From assembly GCF_033095785.1 (NCBI RefSeq), contig NZ_CP137134.1:1860001-1924000 (forward strand): DNA of 64,000 nt, read 5' to 3'. A model generated the notes under the pieces. It made no database searches and was not told where the DNA came from. It saw only the letters and a list, made by a program, of their open reading frames with translations. The position numbers were made by a program, and so were the translations under genes. Within the stretch, counting starts at the first letter, position 1. Every line of letters begins with the position of its first letter. Shown here piece by piece: positions 1-7,530 of this stretch. This DNA comes from Nitrosospira sp. Is2 (GTDB lineage: Bacteria > Pseudomonadota > Gammaproteobacteria > Burkholderiales > Nitrosomonadaceae).

Positions 1-337
1 CTTGGTCGGCAGATGGGGGTGGCATGTAAGGTATCCCCTGCGTACGCGCTTGATGCACGACTCCCTAATACACGCTCTCACTGCTCTCAATAACTAAAAC
101 TGACAAGGGTTGCAAAGATGGGGTAACTCTACGCTACAAGGATGCCTCTACAGCTAGCGCTACCGAGGGGTGGCATCGACGATCTTTTTCCGGCAATACC
201 CAAGCCTACCCTAATGGAATGCAATCGCCCTAGGAGCGGTTTACTGCTTAATTATTAAGCATTCTCCCCGTCCTCGTTCTGTTTGCATCTAGTCGGTAAA
301 TGGCACGGTGAAGCCAATACCCATACTCAGCCATAGG

Positions 338-351
338 TGTACTTCAGTCCA
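338..351 (+). promoter_or_regulatory. Dyad motif copy 1 (TGTACTTCAGTCCA)
   Basis: This 14-mer is nearly its own reverse complement and is followed by AT, giving GGTGTACTTCAGTCCAAT over 336-353. The same element occurs at 30165, 31426 and 51169. Here it lies about 170 bp upstream of the controller gene and points toward it. A binding site for a dimeric regulator is an inference from symmetry and recurrence. Confidence 0.5.
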
Positions 352-442
352 ATTGTTTGCTCAGCAATCATGGGTCCGACCTCTACCCCTTAGTTTCTAA
401 TGCATGCTAATAAAAATGCCGAAATTAGGAGCCGCTACTTCT

Positions 443-454
443 AGTCTGTCGACT
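443..454 (+). promoter_or_regulatory. Possible C-box operator of the restriction-modification unit
   Basis: AGTC, four bases, then GACT form a short inverted repeat just ahead of a TTGACA-like hexamer (470-475) and a weak -10 (493-500). Controller proteins of type II systems are known to bind GACT/AGTC half-sites upstream of their own gene. Only one pair of half-sites is clear, whereas classical C-boxes have two, so this is tentative. Confidence 0.3.
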
Positions 455-519
455 CATCGTCATCAATATTTGACAATTACGACCCGTTGTACCGTTAAAT
501 CATTCGTCAATGTTGGATT

Positions 520-783
520 ATGGCTAAGCAGCCAAGTCATTCTCTTCGCTACATTCTGGCAGAAAACGTAAGAAACTTTCGGATAGCCGAGGGCTATTCT
601 CAAGAAAAATTGGCTGAATTAAGCGGGCTCCATCGCACTTATATCGGTTCAATTGAGCGGCAAGAGAGAAATGTCACACTAACGACCTTGGAAACGCTGG
701 CTAGTACCTTGGGTGTCAGTGTTGTTCACCTGTTAAGCCCCGGCGCGGGTCATGCGTGTAGTGATGATGAAAGCAAGGCATGA
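520..783 (+). CDS. Restriction-modification controller (C) protein, XRE-type HTH
   Basis: An 87-residue protein made almost entirely of one lambda-repressor-type helix-turn-helix domain (about residues 12-68). The segment GLHRTYIGSIERQERNVTL is characteristic of C proteins of type II restriction-modification systems, which activate endonuclease expression with a delay so that methylation comes first. The start is ATG at 520, with a plausible promoter upstream. Its last codons overlap the endonuclease start (ATGA at 780-783), which implies translational coupling. The assignment rests on the HTH subtype together with the adjacent endonuclease candidate and methyltransferase. A phage-type repressor is the alternative but less likely. 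Confidence 0.85.
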   Translation: MAKQPSHSLRYILAENVRNFRIAEGYSQEKLAELSGLHRTYIGSIERQERNVTLTTLETLASTLGVSVVHLLSPGAGHACSDDESKA

Positions 784-1640
784 GCGAAGAAGAGCTACAG
801 CGCCTCATGGCCGTTATAAAGACGTTAACTCCTGGACAACAAAAACGGATCAGTGCGATTGCACTTGCGTTCGATATTCCCCGGAAATTTTCACGGTTGG
901 TTGACTCGGATATTGTGAGCCAAGACGTGCTGGTCAATTTTGGAGATTGCTTGCAAGACCATCATGCAAACAGTTACCAAGCCCTGAGTAAAGATCGATT
1001 TGAATATGCCTTTGAGCGTGCTCTAAAGGAATCCGGTATATCTGCAGAGCTAGTTAAAAGCCGTACGAATAGAGAACACGATATCACCATCGGGGGAATA
1101 CCCGTTGGCCTCAAAACCGAGGCAGCACATAATATCCGTGAGGACACTATACACGTCAGTAAATGGATGGAGCTTGGCAAAGGGCCGTGGGTCTTGCACG
1201 CACTCCGAGACCTATTTCTAGAGCACATGCAAAGTTATAGTCGCATCTTTACCCTACGTTGTTTAAGGTCGAGTCCGGCTGAGATAAGGTATGAGCTTGT
1301 TGAGATTCCCAAGGCGCTTTTGTTGGAAGCGGAAAACTGTTCGCTTGTGGTTATGGAGGCCAGTAGCCAAAACCCAAAGCCGGGCTATGGAAATCCAAGT
1401 TTTCATTATATTTTGACGGCGGGTCAGAGCGAAAACTTCAGATTAAAGGGCTTCGAAAGGATTTATGTACGGTCCACGGTACTTGGGCATTACGCTCAAC
1501 GGCACTTGGATAAACGTTTACGTGCCAGCTCGGCATACTCGGCATTTAGCTCGATACCGACACACTCGCGACCAAGTTCGTTGCAAACCACGCCTGTCGT
1601 GCCAGACCCAAAGAATGGATCGAGTATTCTGCCGTCTTGA
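780..1640 (+). CDS. Probable type II restriction endonuclease
   Basis: A 286-residue protein encoded directly after, and overlapping, the controller gene and convergent with a cytosine-N4 methyltransferase. That is the standard position for the cognate endonuclease. I do not recognise the family with certainty. Residues 99-114 (EHDITIGGIPVGLKTE) look like the beta-hairpin of a PD-(D/E)xK nuclease with D101, K112 and possibly E114, but the usual acidic residue two before the Lys is Gly here, so the motif is irregular. The last 48 residues or so are Ser/Pro-rich and are antisense to the methyltransferase's motif I, which suggests an original stop near 1490 was lost and translation now runs on. 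Recognition sequence unknown. Confidence 0.6.
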   Translation: MSEEELQRLMAVIKTLTPGQQKRISAIALAFDIPRKFSRLVDSDIVSQDVLVNFGDCLQDHHANSYQALSKDRFEYAFERALKESGISAELVKSRTNREHDITIGGIPVGLKTEAAHNIREDTIHVSKWMELGKGPWVLHALRDLFLEHMQSYSRIFTLRCLRSSPAEIRYELVEIPKALLLEAENCSLVVMEASSQNPKPGYGNPSFHYILTAGQSENFRLKGFERIYVRSTVLGHYAQRHLDKRLRASSAYSAFSSIPTHSRPSSLQTTPVVPDPKNGSSILPS

Positions 1641-2464
1641 CGAGAGCCTGCCGCAATGCAAAGCCGAGCAAGGGCGCGGGGAAACACGGCAAAGTGACTT
1701 CCTGGATACGGCTCCGTATGGATGTTCCACACAGTGCGCCTATTCTTTTTCCCTTGTATCGAATTAAGCGCTGCTTCCATAATTGCATCCTGGTCGTAAT
1801 AATATCTCTCGGATTTTGTGAGCAAGAATATGTATTCATGGGATCGCGTTGGGCGATCTTTTACACTTTCAGGCTGACAGTTCGGCTTATTCCATATAAT
1901 GTCACTACGTAAATACCAACCATCAGCCTGTAGGGCGAAAGCCACTCGCCACGGCACCCCAATTAAATCTTTTGGCTTGAGGCCGACCGGCGTTGCGGCT
2001 CTGTAACTCATTGCTCGCCCTTTATTCTTGCTGTCGGCACCCCGCCATGTCCTTCCGCCCGAGGTATAGCTATCCCCAATATTTAGCCAAAAGGTGCCAT
2101 CGACGGCTAATGTCCTCCGAACCTCACGGAACAAACGCACAAGAGAAGCAACATATTCCTCAACCGTATCTTCTGCTCCCAGCTGACTCGCTATACCGTA
2201 ATCGCGAAGGCCCCAATAAGGTGGAGACGTCACAACACTAGCAAAGTGCTCATCGGGAAAATCCCGGAGAATACGATACGCATCACCTTCTAGTATTTGG
2301 CAGCGATTTTGATTACTCCTAACCAGCGTGCTATCACGATTCTTATCCTTCGGCTCAAGCAAATCTAGGTTCCAATTTTGGGGGTGAGTGTCCCCCCTTG
2401 GTTCGACCAGATCAGTGATATTTGCGAAGGCTGTCATCAAATCTATTTTGTTCATTGCCATCAC
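1496..2464 (-). CDS. Type II DNA methyltransferase, cytosine-N4 type, beta class
   Basis: A 322-residue S-adenosylmethionine-dependent methyltransferase. The catalytic motif IV is TSPPY (residues 79-83) and the SAM-binding motif I is DPFFGSGTT (282-290), followed by ELNAEY. Motif IV before motif I is the beta order. TSPPY rather than DPPY favours N4-cytosine over N6-adenine methylation, by family knowledge. It protects host DNA from the convergent endonuclease. Several start codons are possible (2464, 2458). Its 3' end overlaps the endonuclease gene by 145 nt on the opposite strand, so each gene's mRNA would be antisense to the other's tail. Confidence 0.85.
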   Translation of the reverse strand: MMAMNKIDLMTAFANITDLVEPRGDTHPQNWNLDLLEPKDKNRDSTLVRSNQNRCQILEGDAYRILRDFPDEHFASVVTSPPYWGLRDYGIASQLGAEDTVEEYVASLVRLFREVRRTLAVDGTFWLNIGDSYTSGGRTWRGADSKNKGRAMSYRAATPVGLKPKDLIGVPWRVAFALQADGWYLRSDIIWNKPNCQPESVKDRPTRSHEYIFLLTKSERYYYDQDAIMEAALNSIQGKKNRRTVWNIHTEPYPGSHFAVFPRALARLCIAAGSRQDGRILDPFFGSGTTGVVCNELGRECVGIELNAEYAELARKRLSKCR

Positions 2465-2593
2465 TATTTGTTATACGAGCATAACGGAATCGTGGTTCAG
2501 TTAGCATACACGTTTGTCCGAACGGCGAAACGCGAAACGCCCCGGTGAGAGGAAGTCTTGCTCTTATAGTGCATTAGAGGTTTGTACTACAGT

Positions 2594-2707
2594 TTAATTA
2601 TAAAGTTTCCGAAGATTTATTGCTAAATTAGCAATAAGATCACTATTTGGCGTCAAAGCAAAACGCTCGGCAGGAATTCCCAAGCGAAGTTTAACTATTT
2701 CTTCCAT
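2594..2707 (-). CDS. Possible small protein, 37 residues
   Basis: An ATG-initiated frame of 37 codons rich in Leu, Ile and Asn. Its sequence looks protein-like, but no Shine-Dalgarno sequence precedes the start. The 21-bp inverted repeat at 2617-2637 lies inside it, encoding part of the peptide near its C-terminus. It could be a real phage-type small gene or chance. No function can be given. Confidence 0.25.
   Translation of the reverse strand: MEEIVKLRLGIPAERFALTPNSDLIANLAINLRKLYN
2617..2637. promoter_or_regulatory. Perfect 10-bp inverted repeat, possible operator
   Basis: TTATTGCTAA, one base, then TTAGCAATAA: two perfect 10-bp arms around a single central base. The symmetry and length match operators of phage-type repressors. 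It sits about 150 bp upstream of the methyltransferase start. It is followed by neither a T-run nor a G+C-rich stem, so a terminator is unlikely. Confidence 0.4.
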
Positions 2708-2953
2708 AAGCCAAAATTCAAAGAATCACTCAGCAGGTGATTTCAGGTTAAGTAGCCTGATAGAACTTTTAGCCCCTGGCACACTGAAACTCGTCAAATC
2801 TAACATTGCCCCGTAATAAAGGGTGATATGTCACCACTGGCAAAACTCTATCGCTGCTTGGGCACAGACGCACTAGGCCATAGATGAGCGAGACTTGGCT
2901 AATTGCGCTTCGCGCACACGCGCGTGTGGAGGGTTCTATTGAGTTGAATATAA

Positions 2954-2998
2954 AACAGGAGCGTACCGTCACTCTAGAGTTTGGGCACGGCTCCTGTT
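2954..2998 (-). terminator. Hairpin terminator downstream of the DUF1376 gene
   Basis: AACAGGAGC and GCTCCTGTT form 9-bp perfect arms with a 27-nt loop. Read on the minus strand the stem is followed by TTTTAT. It lies 10 bp past the stop codon of the gene ending at 3009 and so probably terminates the phage-type operon. Confidence 0.5.
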
Positions 2999-3008
2999 AA
3001 GTCAGTAA

Positions 3009-3572
3009 TCAGAAAGGAATCAGATCATCTGTGGATTGACTATAGTTCTCATATTGGGTTATCCATTGCTCGTTATCGCTATCAGCTAAATCTTCCTTAT
3101 ATCGCGGCTCGTCTCTTTTCCTTTCACGTCTATTCATTTCGTTTCCACTCTTCTCTCCTCTAGACCCCATCGAAACCCTATCAAGGGGGTTAATAGGGGG
3201 GCTATCACTATCTAAACGTTTTTCCCATCTGTTTGTTGCTCCTCTTCTGCCACCCCGAGACATTTTTCCTCTTTGCTCCTCAAGTTTAGTTCGATATCGT
3301 TCAAGCTCAGGACTTGTTATCTCGCTTTTATCCGTTTTGAAGAATGATAAAACGCGTTCGGTTAGAGCAGCTTCAATTGAGTCCTTCGCAAATCCCAGCC
3401 ACTTACCGATGGATTGGGGATCAGAAGGGAGAGAGCGATTGACCCAGCACTCGCATAGAATTGAAATGAATAAGCCCCTTTCTTCAAGGCTCATGCTCCG
3501 GTACCGCTTATCAGCCATCGTGTCACTCGCGTAAAACTGGAAGGCGGGTGCAGTTTTAGTTATTTCTTGCAT
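3009..3572 (-). CDS. DUF1376 (YdaU-like) phage replication-associated protein
   Basis: 187 residues. The N-terminal 70 residues match the DUF1376 pattern: FQFYASDTMADKRYRSMSLE, then GLFISILCECWVN and PSDPQSIGKWLG. Such proteins occur in prophage replication modules, often in the place of a replication initiator. The C-terminal half is charged, Arg/Glu-rich and probably disordered. It is the last gene of a minus-strand run that starts with the HTH gene at 4573. Function beyond the domain is unknown. Confidence 0.75.
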   Translation of the reverse strand: MQEITKTAPAFQFYASDTMADKRYRSMSLEERGLFISILCECWVNRSLPSDPQSIGKWLGFAKDSIEAALTERVLSFFKTDKSEITSPELERYRTKLEEQRGKMSRGGRRGATNRWEKRLDSDSPPINPLDRVSMGSRGEKSGNEMNRRERKRDEPRYKEDLADSDNEQWITQYENYSQSTDDLIPF

Positions 3573-3641
3573 TGTTGTCCTTTAACAAATTGAAGGTAAC
3601 AGGCATAGGTGAATGAGTTTTAATTGTCGCAATAGCCAAGT

Positions 3642-4337
3642 TCAGATTTGCCCCTCCTGGCTCAAGCTCAGGCACCGATCTTCCTTATATGTTGACCTAG
3701 CGCGTACGCGTGTGAGTCGTTCTCGATCTTCCGGCTTTAAAGGTGCCAGCCAGAAACCGTCGCTTGTTTTGCCGAAATGCTGCGCTAGCATTTCATCTGG
3801 GCTTAAACATCGACGGCTACCGTCAAACTTGCCTGTTCGATGTTTGTCAAAGGCCGTACTCGAATTGAAGTAAGCCAAGCAGGACGGACATTGGTTTCTA
3901 TCTCCACTTAATCTCGGCCCACAAATGCCATTCTGAGCAGCCGGTAGGGGGTGTATAGGGGTATACGGGCCATCGGCAATACCTTTCCCTATCCCTCGCA
4001 TCGTTACGGACTCATACGCCCCGCTAGCGCCAGAGTTCGTTTCAAATACTTCGGTCTTTTTTCGTCCAGTTCGGGCAAGTCGCGAATTAGTCATTGATGA
4101 CTTTTCAATTTCTTTGCGTATGAGCCTCGATCCCGCAATTACTTTTGGGGCTAAGATTTCTAACTCTTGGTAAATATGAGCTACCTCAGCATTCTCGAAA
4201 TTGGCTTTAGCGTCCTTCTTATAAAATTCCCTCAAGTAGTAACAGACTGGATCGCCTTTGATGTGTGAGCCAGCACGATCAAGCGGACAATAAGCGGCAG
4301 AACAAGTATCCCATTGCGGACAGTCTTTCGCCCTCAT
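3642..4337 (-). CDS. FDXHR-type zinc-finger phage protein
   Basis: 231 residues. The C-terminal part has C150-x2-C153, then FDKHR (163-167, with H166) and C177, which is the FDxHR type of zinc-binding module found in phage and prophage proteins. The N-terminus carries a second Cys cluster (C6, C12, C17, C32). The middle is basic and Ser/Gly-rich. Its start overlaps the stop of the upstream HTH gene (TCAT on the plus strand at 4334-4337), so the two are translationally coupled. DNA binding is likely; the specific role is unknown. Confidence 0.7.
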   Translation of the reverse strand: MRAKDCPQWDTCSAAYCPLDRAGSHIKGDPVCYYLREFYKKDAKANFENAEVAHIYQELEILAPKVIAGSRLIRKEIEKSSMTNSRLARTGRKKTEVFETNSGASGAYESVTMRGIGKGIADGPYTPIHPLPAAQNGICGPRLSGDRNQCPSCLAYFNSSTAFDKHRTGKFDGSRRCLSPDEMLAQHFGKTSDGFWLAPLKPEDRERLTRVRARSTYKEDRCLSLSQEGQI

Positions 4338-4573
4338 GACAGTCCTCCTTCATGAATAGTCGACACACCAACAGTGCGTTGGGCTAGAAACGCGTCTAAC
4401 GCGCTTTTTCGGTATTTAACCAGTCGCCCTATTTTTATGTAGGGAATGGGATATCTTCGGGTACAGCGCCAAACAGAAATGGTGCCTTCGGTTACGCCTA
4501 GATAAGCCGCAGCTTCGGGAGTGGAAAGGAGGGGATCAAACGAGTGGTGCTTAACTGTGTTTTGTTTATCCAA
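4334..4573 (-). CDS. AlpA/excisionase-like helix-turn-helix protein
   Basis: 79 residues with one winged HTH of the MerR/AlpA/DNA-binding excisionase type: LSTPEAAAYLGVTEGTISVW, then a recognition segment ending in KIGRLVKYRKSALDAFLAQ. Proteins of this type regulate prophage or integrative element genes or act as excision factors. First gene of the minus-strand run with the zinc-finger and DUF1376 genes. No integrase is present within the window. Confidence 0.8.
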   Translation of the reverse strand: MDKQNTVKHHSFDPLLSTPEAAAYLGVTEGTISVWRCTRRYPIPYIKIGRLVKYRKSALDAFLAQRTVGVSTIHEGGLS

Positions 4574-4725
4574 CGTATAGCTCCATCAAAACCAAGTACT
4601 CGGGATGAGTCAAGGTAATAGGAATATACGTGGTTATTCAATTAGTTACGAGGGATGAGGTCAGCGAGGATTTGTTCCGGCGTTCTGTATGGACAGTGGC
4701 GTTCCGGAATGAAATAACAAGTTTT

Positions 4726-5673
4726 TTATTCCGGTTTTAATACGGTTGAGCGTGCCTGCAACTCAAGCTGCGATACGACCTCCTGGGTAAAGAGATACTT
4801 GAATTTTTTTTCAGTTACTTTTCTGGTCCTTTCGACGATGTCTACTTCAAATTCATTAGGAAAGATTTTATGAGCAATAGCGTTATTGGTAGGCTTTTTC
4901 TGATTTTCGATTTTCTGAATCGCGACAATATCAAAATAGGGTAATACGGCGTTGTCGTGCCAGTCCGCTAAATCTGATGAGTTGAAAAAAGATGCTACAT
5001 TTTCGGCACCGGATTTTTCCCGCTGTGCTTTTAGCCATACATCAAACTCCCGTTTGAGTTGAAGATCAGAGCAATCTAGATTTACTTTAACAAACCTTAT
5101 ATCCTCTTCGCACCACTCGGGATTCTCTAGCATTGGGACGGAAAGCCGAGCGGAAGTTTCGTCCGGTGTTAACACAACAGGTCTACGGTCATGCACGTCA
5201 ACCATTCCCGCCCCTGAATCTTCCGTGACAATCACAAAGCCAACGTCAACGGTCTGGTGCGTGTACATCCGAAAGTCCGTTAGCCCAGCCATGAAAATAG
5301 GTTCATTCACTTTCCGCTTGATATACCACGGCTGTTTCTTTCCATTCTCTACGGTCCACTCATACCATCCGCCACAAGGAATAATTACCCTTCCTTCGCG
5401 GAACATGTGCCGAAAGTAACTTCCTGTTAGCGATTTCTCAACCCGCGCACATATCCAAGGTTTCTTCTTCTCAGCCGCTTCCTTAGGCGTTCGATAGCCC
5501 CATCTCATTCCAATGAATTCCAATTCGCCGTTGTCCAGCATAATCATCCACGGACAAAGACCGGGGCCGGTATTGTAGGAGGGAGTACGTTCGCCCAACC
5601 ACTTTAGGTGATCGCTTGTATCAGCGCCGAGCGCACTGGCGTTCGTTTCGGATTGTTCAAACCTTCCGCAGAT
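4726..5673 (-). CDS. SRAP-family DNA-protein crosslink repair protein (YedK/HMCES-like), ATC start
   Basis: SRAP proteins use Cys2, exposed after removal of Met1, to crosslink to abasic sites in single-stranded DNA. The frame reads ICGRFEQS from ATC at 5671-5673, exactly where family members read MCGRF. Counting ATC as residue 1 puts GGWYEW Glu at 105, and His of DVHDRRP at 161, matching E105 and H160 of E. coli YedK as I recall it. The family Asn at 75 (INAR) is Cys here (ICAR). No ATG, GTG or TTG lies in frame between an upstream stop and Cys2; the first usable start is TTG at 5598, which would delete the active site. Length from ATC is 315 residues, with about 90 extra C-terminal residues beyond the usual 220. 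Start-codon decay, an unusual ATC start aided by the overlapping upstream gene, or a sequence error are all possible. Confidence 0.8.
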   Translation of the reverse strand: MCGRFEQSETNASALGADTSDHLKWLGERTPSYNTGPGLCPWMIMLDNGELEFIGMRWGYRTPKEAAEKKKPWICARVEKSLTGSYFRHMFREGRVIIPCGGWYEWTVENGKKQPWYIKRKVNEPIFMAGLTDFRMYTHQTVDVGFVIVTEDSGAGMVDVHDRRPVVLTPDETSARLSVPMLENPEWCEEDIRFVKVNLDCSDLQLKREFDVWLKAQREKSGAENVASFFNSSDLADWHDNAVLPYFDIVAIQKIENQKKPTNNAIAHKIFPNEFEVDIVERTRKVTEKKFKYLFTQEVVSQLELQARSTVLKPE

Positions 5674-5758
5674 TGCTTTTTTTTTGCGGTTTAGAAGAGG
5701 GAGTAGGAGAAGAATCTGCCCATAGTCCTCGCTTTTCTACTTTCGCCCGTGTTTCCAT
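5657..5758 (-). CDS. Small leader-like protein overlapping the SRAP gene
   Basis: A 33-residue frame starting METRAKVEKR, preceded by a strong AGAGGGGG Shine-Dalgarno. It ends 17 nt inside the SRAP frame, so ribosomes finishing it could re-initiate at the SRAP ATC codon. It contains an A9 run (plus-strand T9 at 5677-5685) where slippage would join the two frames, although a fusion would bury the catalytic Cys. The peptide is Ser/Pro/Lys-rich with no recognisable domain. Confidence 0.45.
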   Translation of the reverse strand: METRAKVEKRGLWADSSPTPSSKPQKKSNLRKV

Positions 5759-5849
5759 ATCCCCCTCTTTAAAAAATGTACTATAAATAGTTGAGGACGA
5801 GGTTAACGTCCGGAAACGGGACGGGTATTTGAGTAATTGCCCACACAAT

Positions 5850-5861
5850 AACAACGTTGTT
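5850..5861. promoter_or_regulatory. 12-bp perfect palindrome AACAACGTTGTT
   Basis: Perfectly self-complementary, located between the divergent leader/SRAP genes and the PEP-CTERM gene starting at 5882. Position and symmetry suggest a regulator site acting on either gene. It is not a LexA box. Confidence 0.35.
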
Positions 5862-5881
5862 CCTTTTCAGGAGTAGGTGAT

Positions 5882-6757
5882 ATGAGCTTGACTAATATTT
5901 CTAATAATACCTGTCGGACGTTCTTGGTGATAGTTGGAACATTGATCGGTTCTCTTTCCGCGCAGGCTAGCACTACCTACAATTTTACAAGCGCCCCCGT
6001 TTACCTAGGGGAGTTACAAAATTCGGGGAAAAATGAGGTCCAAACCACATCCGGCTTGCTGCAATCCCCTAATAGCCCTTTGGCTAGCCCCCCGATCTAT
6101 ATCGGGTCGCCAATAACTGCTTACCTAAGCTTCACGTCGCCTCTTGCGCCAAATTCCACCACTCCAATCCATTTGGAAAGCGGTGGGTTTAATCTCCTCG
6201 GCGCAACTAAGGGGGGAGTGGAGGGCTATTGGGCTGGCGGTTCTATAGTCCCTATATCGAATGATATAAACAACTACGTGGCAGGGTCTTCTGCAGACGC
6301 CGTGAAGTACGATCACTACAGCGCAGTGGACGGGCAAGTGACAACCGATGCGAGCGGTCAAATTTCCGCCTGGACCCTAAACTACACTTTGTATGGCGGC
6401 GACAGCAGCACCTTTCTTACGGTGGATAAAAGTACGAACCTGCCTACGCCTCCAAATGTCTTCCCGTTCTCCCAAGAAGACGCAACGGTTAGCATCAGTA
6501 GTAATCCCGCCTCGTCTGTTAGCCTCCCAAACGTGGTTACCTTCGACGGACAGCCTTATAGTGGCAGCTTCACGTTTAATGGGGCGGATACGGCATTTAT
6601 AGACCACGGCAGTGTCCAATTTCGATACTACACGCAAGAAGCTGGAACCTTTCTTCCGGTGCTTCCGGTGGTTCCAGAGCCGGAAACTTGGGCTATGATG
6701 CTGGCAGGACTAAGTCTTCTTGGTTGGAGGGCGCGCCGCGTAAGGAAATGTGCGTAA
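5882..6757 (+). CDS. PEP-CTERM sorting domain protein
   Basis: 291 residues, exported and anchored or processed by an exosortase. An N-terminal signal peptide (about residues 1-29, ending SLSAQAS) is followed by a Ser/Thr/Gly-rich body of unknown fold. The C-terminus has VPEPETWAMMLAGLSLLGW (from residue 264) then RARRVRK: PEP motif, hydrophobic helix and basic tail. GGAGTAGGTGAT precedes the ATG at a good distance. No exosortase gene is present in the window, so the sorting enzyme must be elsewhere. Body function unknown. Confidence 0.9.
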   Translation: MSLTNISNNTCRTFLVIVGTLIGSLSAQASTTYNFTSAPVYLGELQNSGKNEVQTTSGLLQSPNSPLASPPIYIGSPITAYLSFTSPLAPNSTTPIHLESGGFNLLGATKGGVEGYWAGGSIVPISNDINNYVAGSSADAVKYDHYSAVDGQVTTDASGQISAWTLNYTLYGGDSSTFLTVDKSTNLPTPPNVFPFSQEDATVSISSNPASSVSLPNVVTFDGQPYSGSFTFNGADTAFIDHGSVQFRYYTQEAGTFLPVLPVVPEPETWAMMLAGLSLLGWRARRVRKCA

Positions 6758-7530
6758 TCCGAACCCAACCTAGTTTTAATTGAAGTACAAGGGTAGGGGT
6801 GCTTAATTTAACGGGGGAGTGTGAATCGAAACCGGAGACACTCCCTTTCCCCCTTGCAGACTGGACGCCTAGCAATGGATACCTTAGTGCCTACCGGTCC
6901 TGCCCAACAATACCCCCCTGTCGACGAGGGTGAAGCAAGGGGAGAGGGTGCTTAAAAACTAATCAATAAGTCACTGTCGAAGCGATTTGATTCTCCATCT
7001 TGGCTAGGGTATTCCCAAACGTCAAAAGCGCGTCTGAGCCTCCGTACAGCTAGCCCTAGAGGCATTGCCAGAAGTAACTTCCGTGAGCCCTTTCTAGAGG
7101 CATTCCTGCGCAAAGAATCCCCACTAATCGTCCAGTAGTATCCGTCACTCCAGCGTTACCCTGGAGACTATTGCCGCGAGAATGAAGCAATGTCTGACGA
7201 CGTATCTTCAGATCGCCTAGTCCCTCTGCCTAACATCGCACAAAAATTTTTTTGCAAAATTTGGGAAAGGTAAGAGGGGAGGGTACCTAAGTCATCGGGA
7301 CCCCTTGGTGAATATCTGATCTTACGGGACCGAGCTACAGACACGTCCGGCATAAGGACTAATCCCCGGCTTCAAAGTAAAAACAAAAAATATAAGACTT
7401 CGACTCCTATTTGTTTACCTAAAACAACATAGCAAAACCCCGTCTCTACTTGGGTTCTCTCCCCAAATAATCCTCTAGTGTGGCGGCTCAGCATGTGCTG
7501 AGACAACAATACAAATAGAGGAAGATGTAT
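6758..7530. other. Intergenic region between two PEP-CTERM genes
   Basis: About 770 bp with no gene I can support. Near the downstream gene, CTCAGCA and TGCTGAG at 7487-7502 form a 7-bp-arm hairpin in the probable 5' untranslated region. The rest looks like non-coding or decayed DNA. Confidence 0.4.

Larger units (their letters stand above)
1..519. other. Intergenic region upstream of the controller gene
   Basis: I see no convincing gene here. It holds one copy of a dyad that recurs three more times in the window (338-351), a possible C-box (443-454) and a possible promoter (470-500). The DNA looks rather A+T rich compared with the second half of the window. Confidence 0.5.
2465..2953. other. 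Intergenic region between methyltransferase and phage-type genes
   Basis: No confident gene. It contains a perfect 10-bp inverted repeat (2617-2637), a possible 37-codon reading frame on the minus strand (2594-2707), and a smaller GGTGA/TCACC dyad near 2822. Confidence 0.4.

Noticed and set aside
2769..2972. 67-codon minus-strand frame beside the DUF1376 gene
   Set aside because: It runs through the terminator hairpin and has no domain or ribosome binding site.
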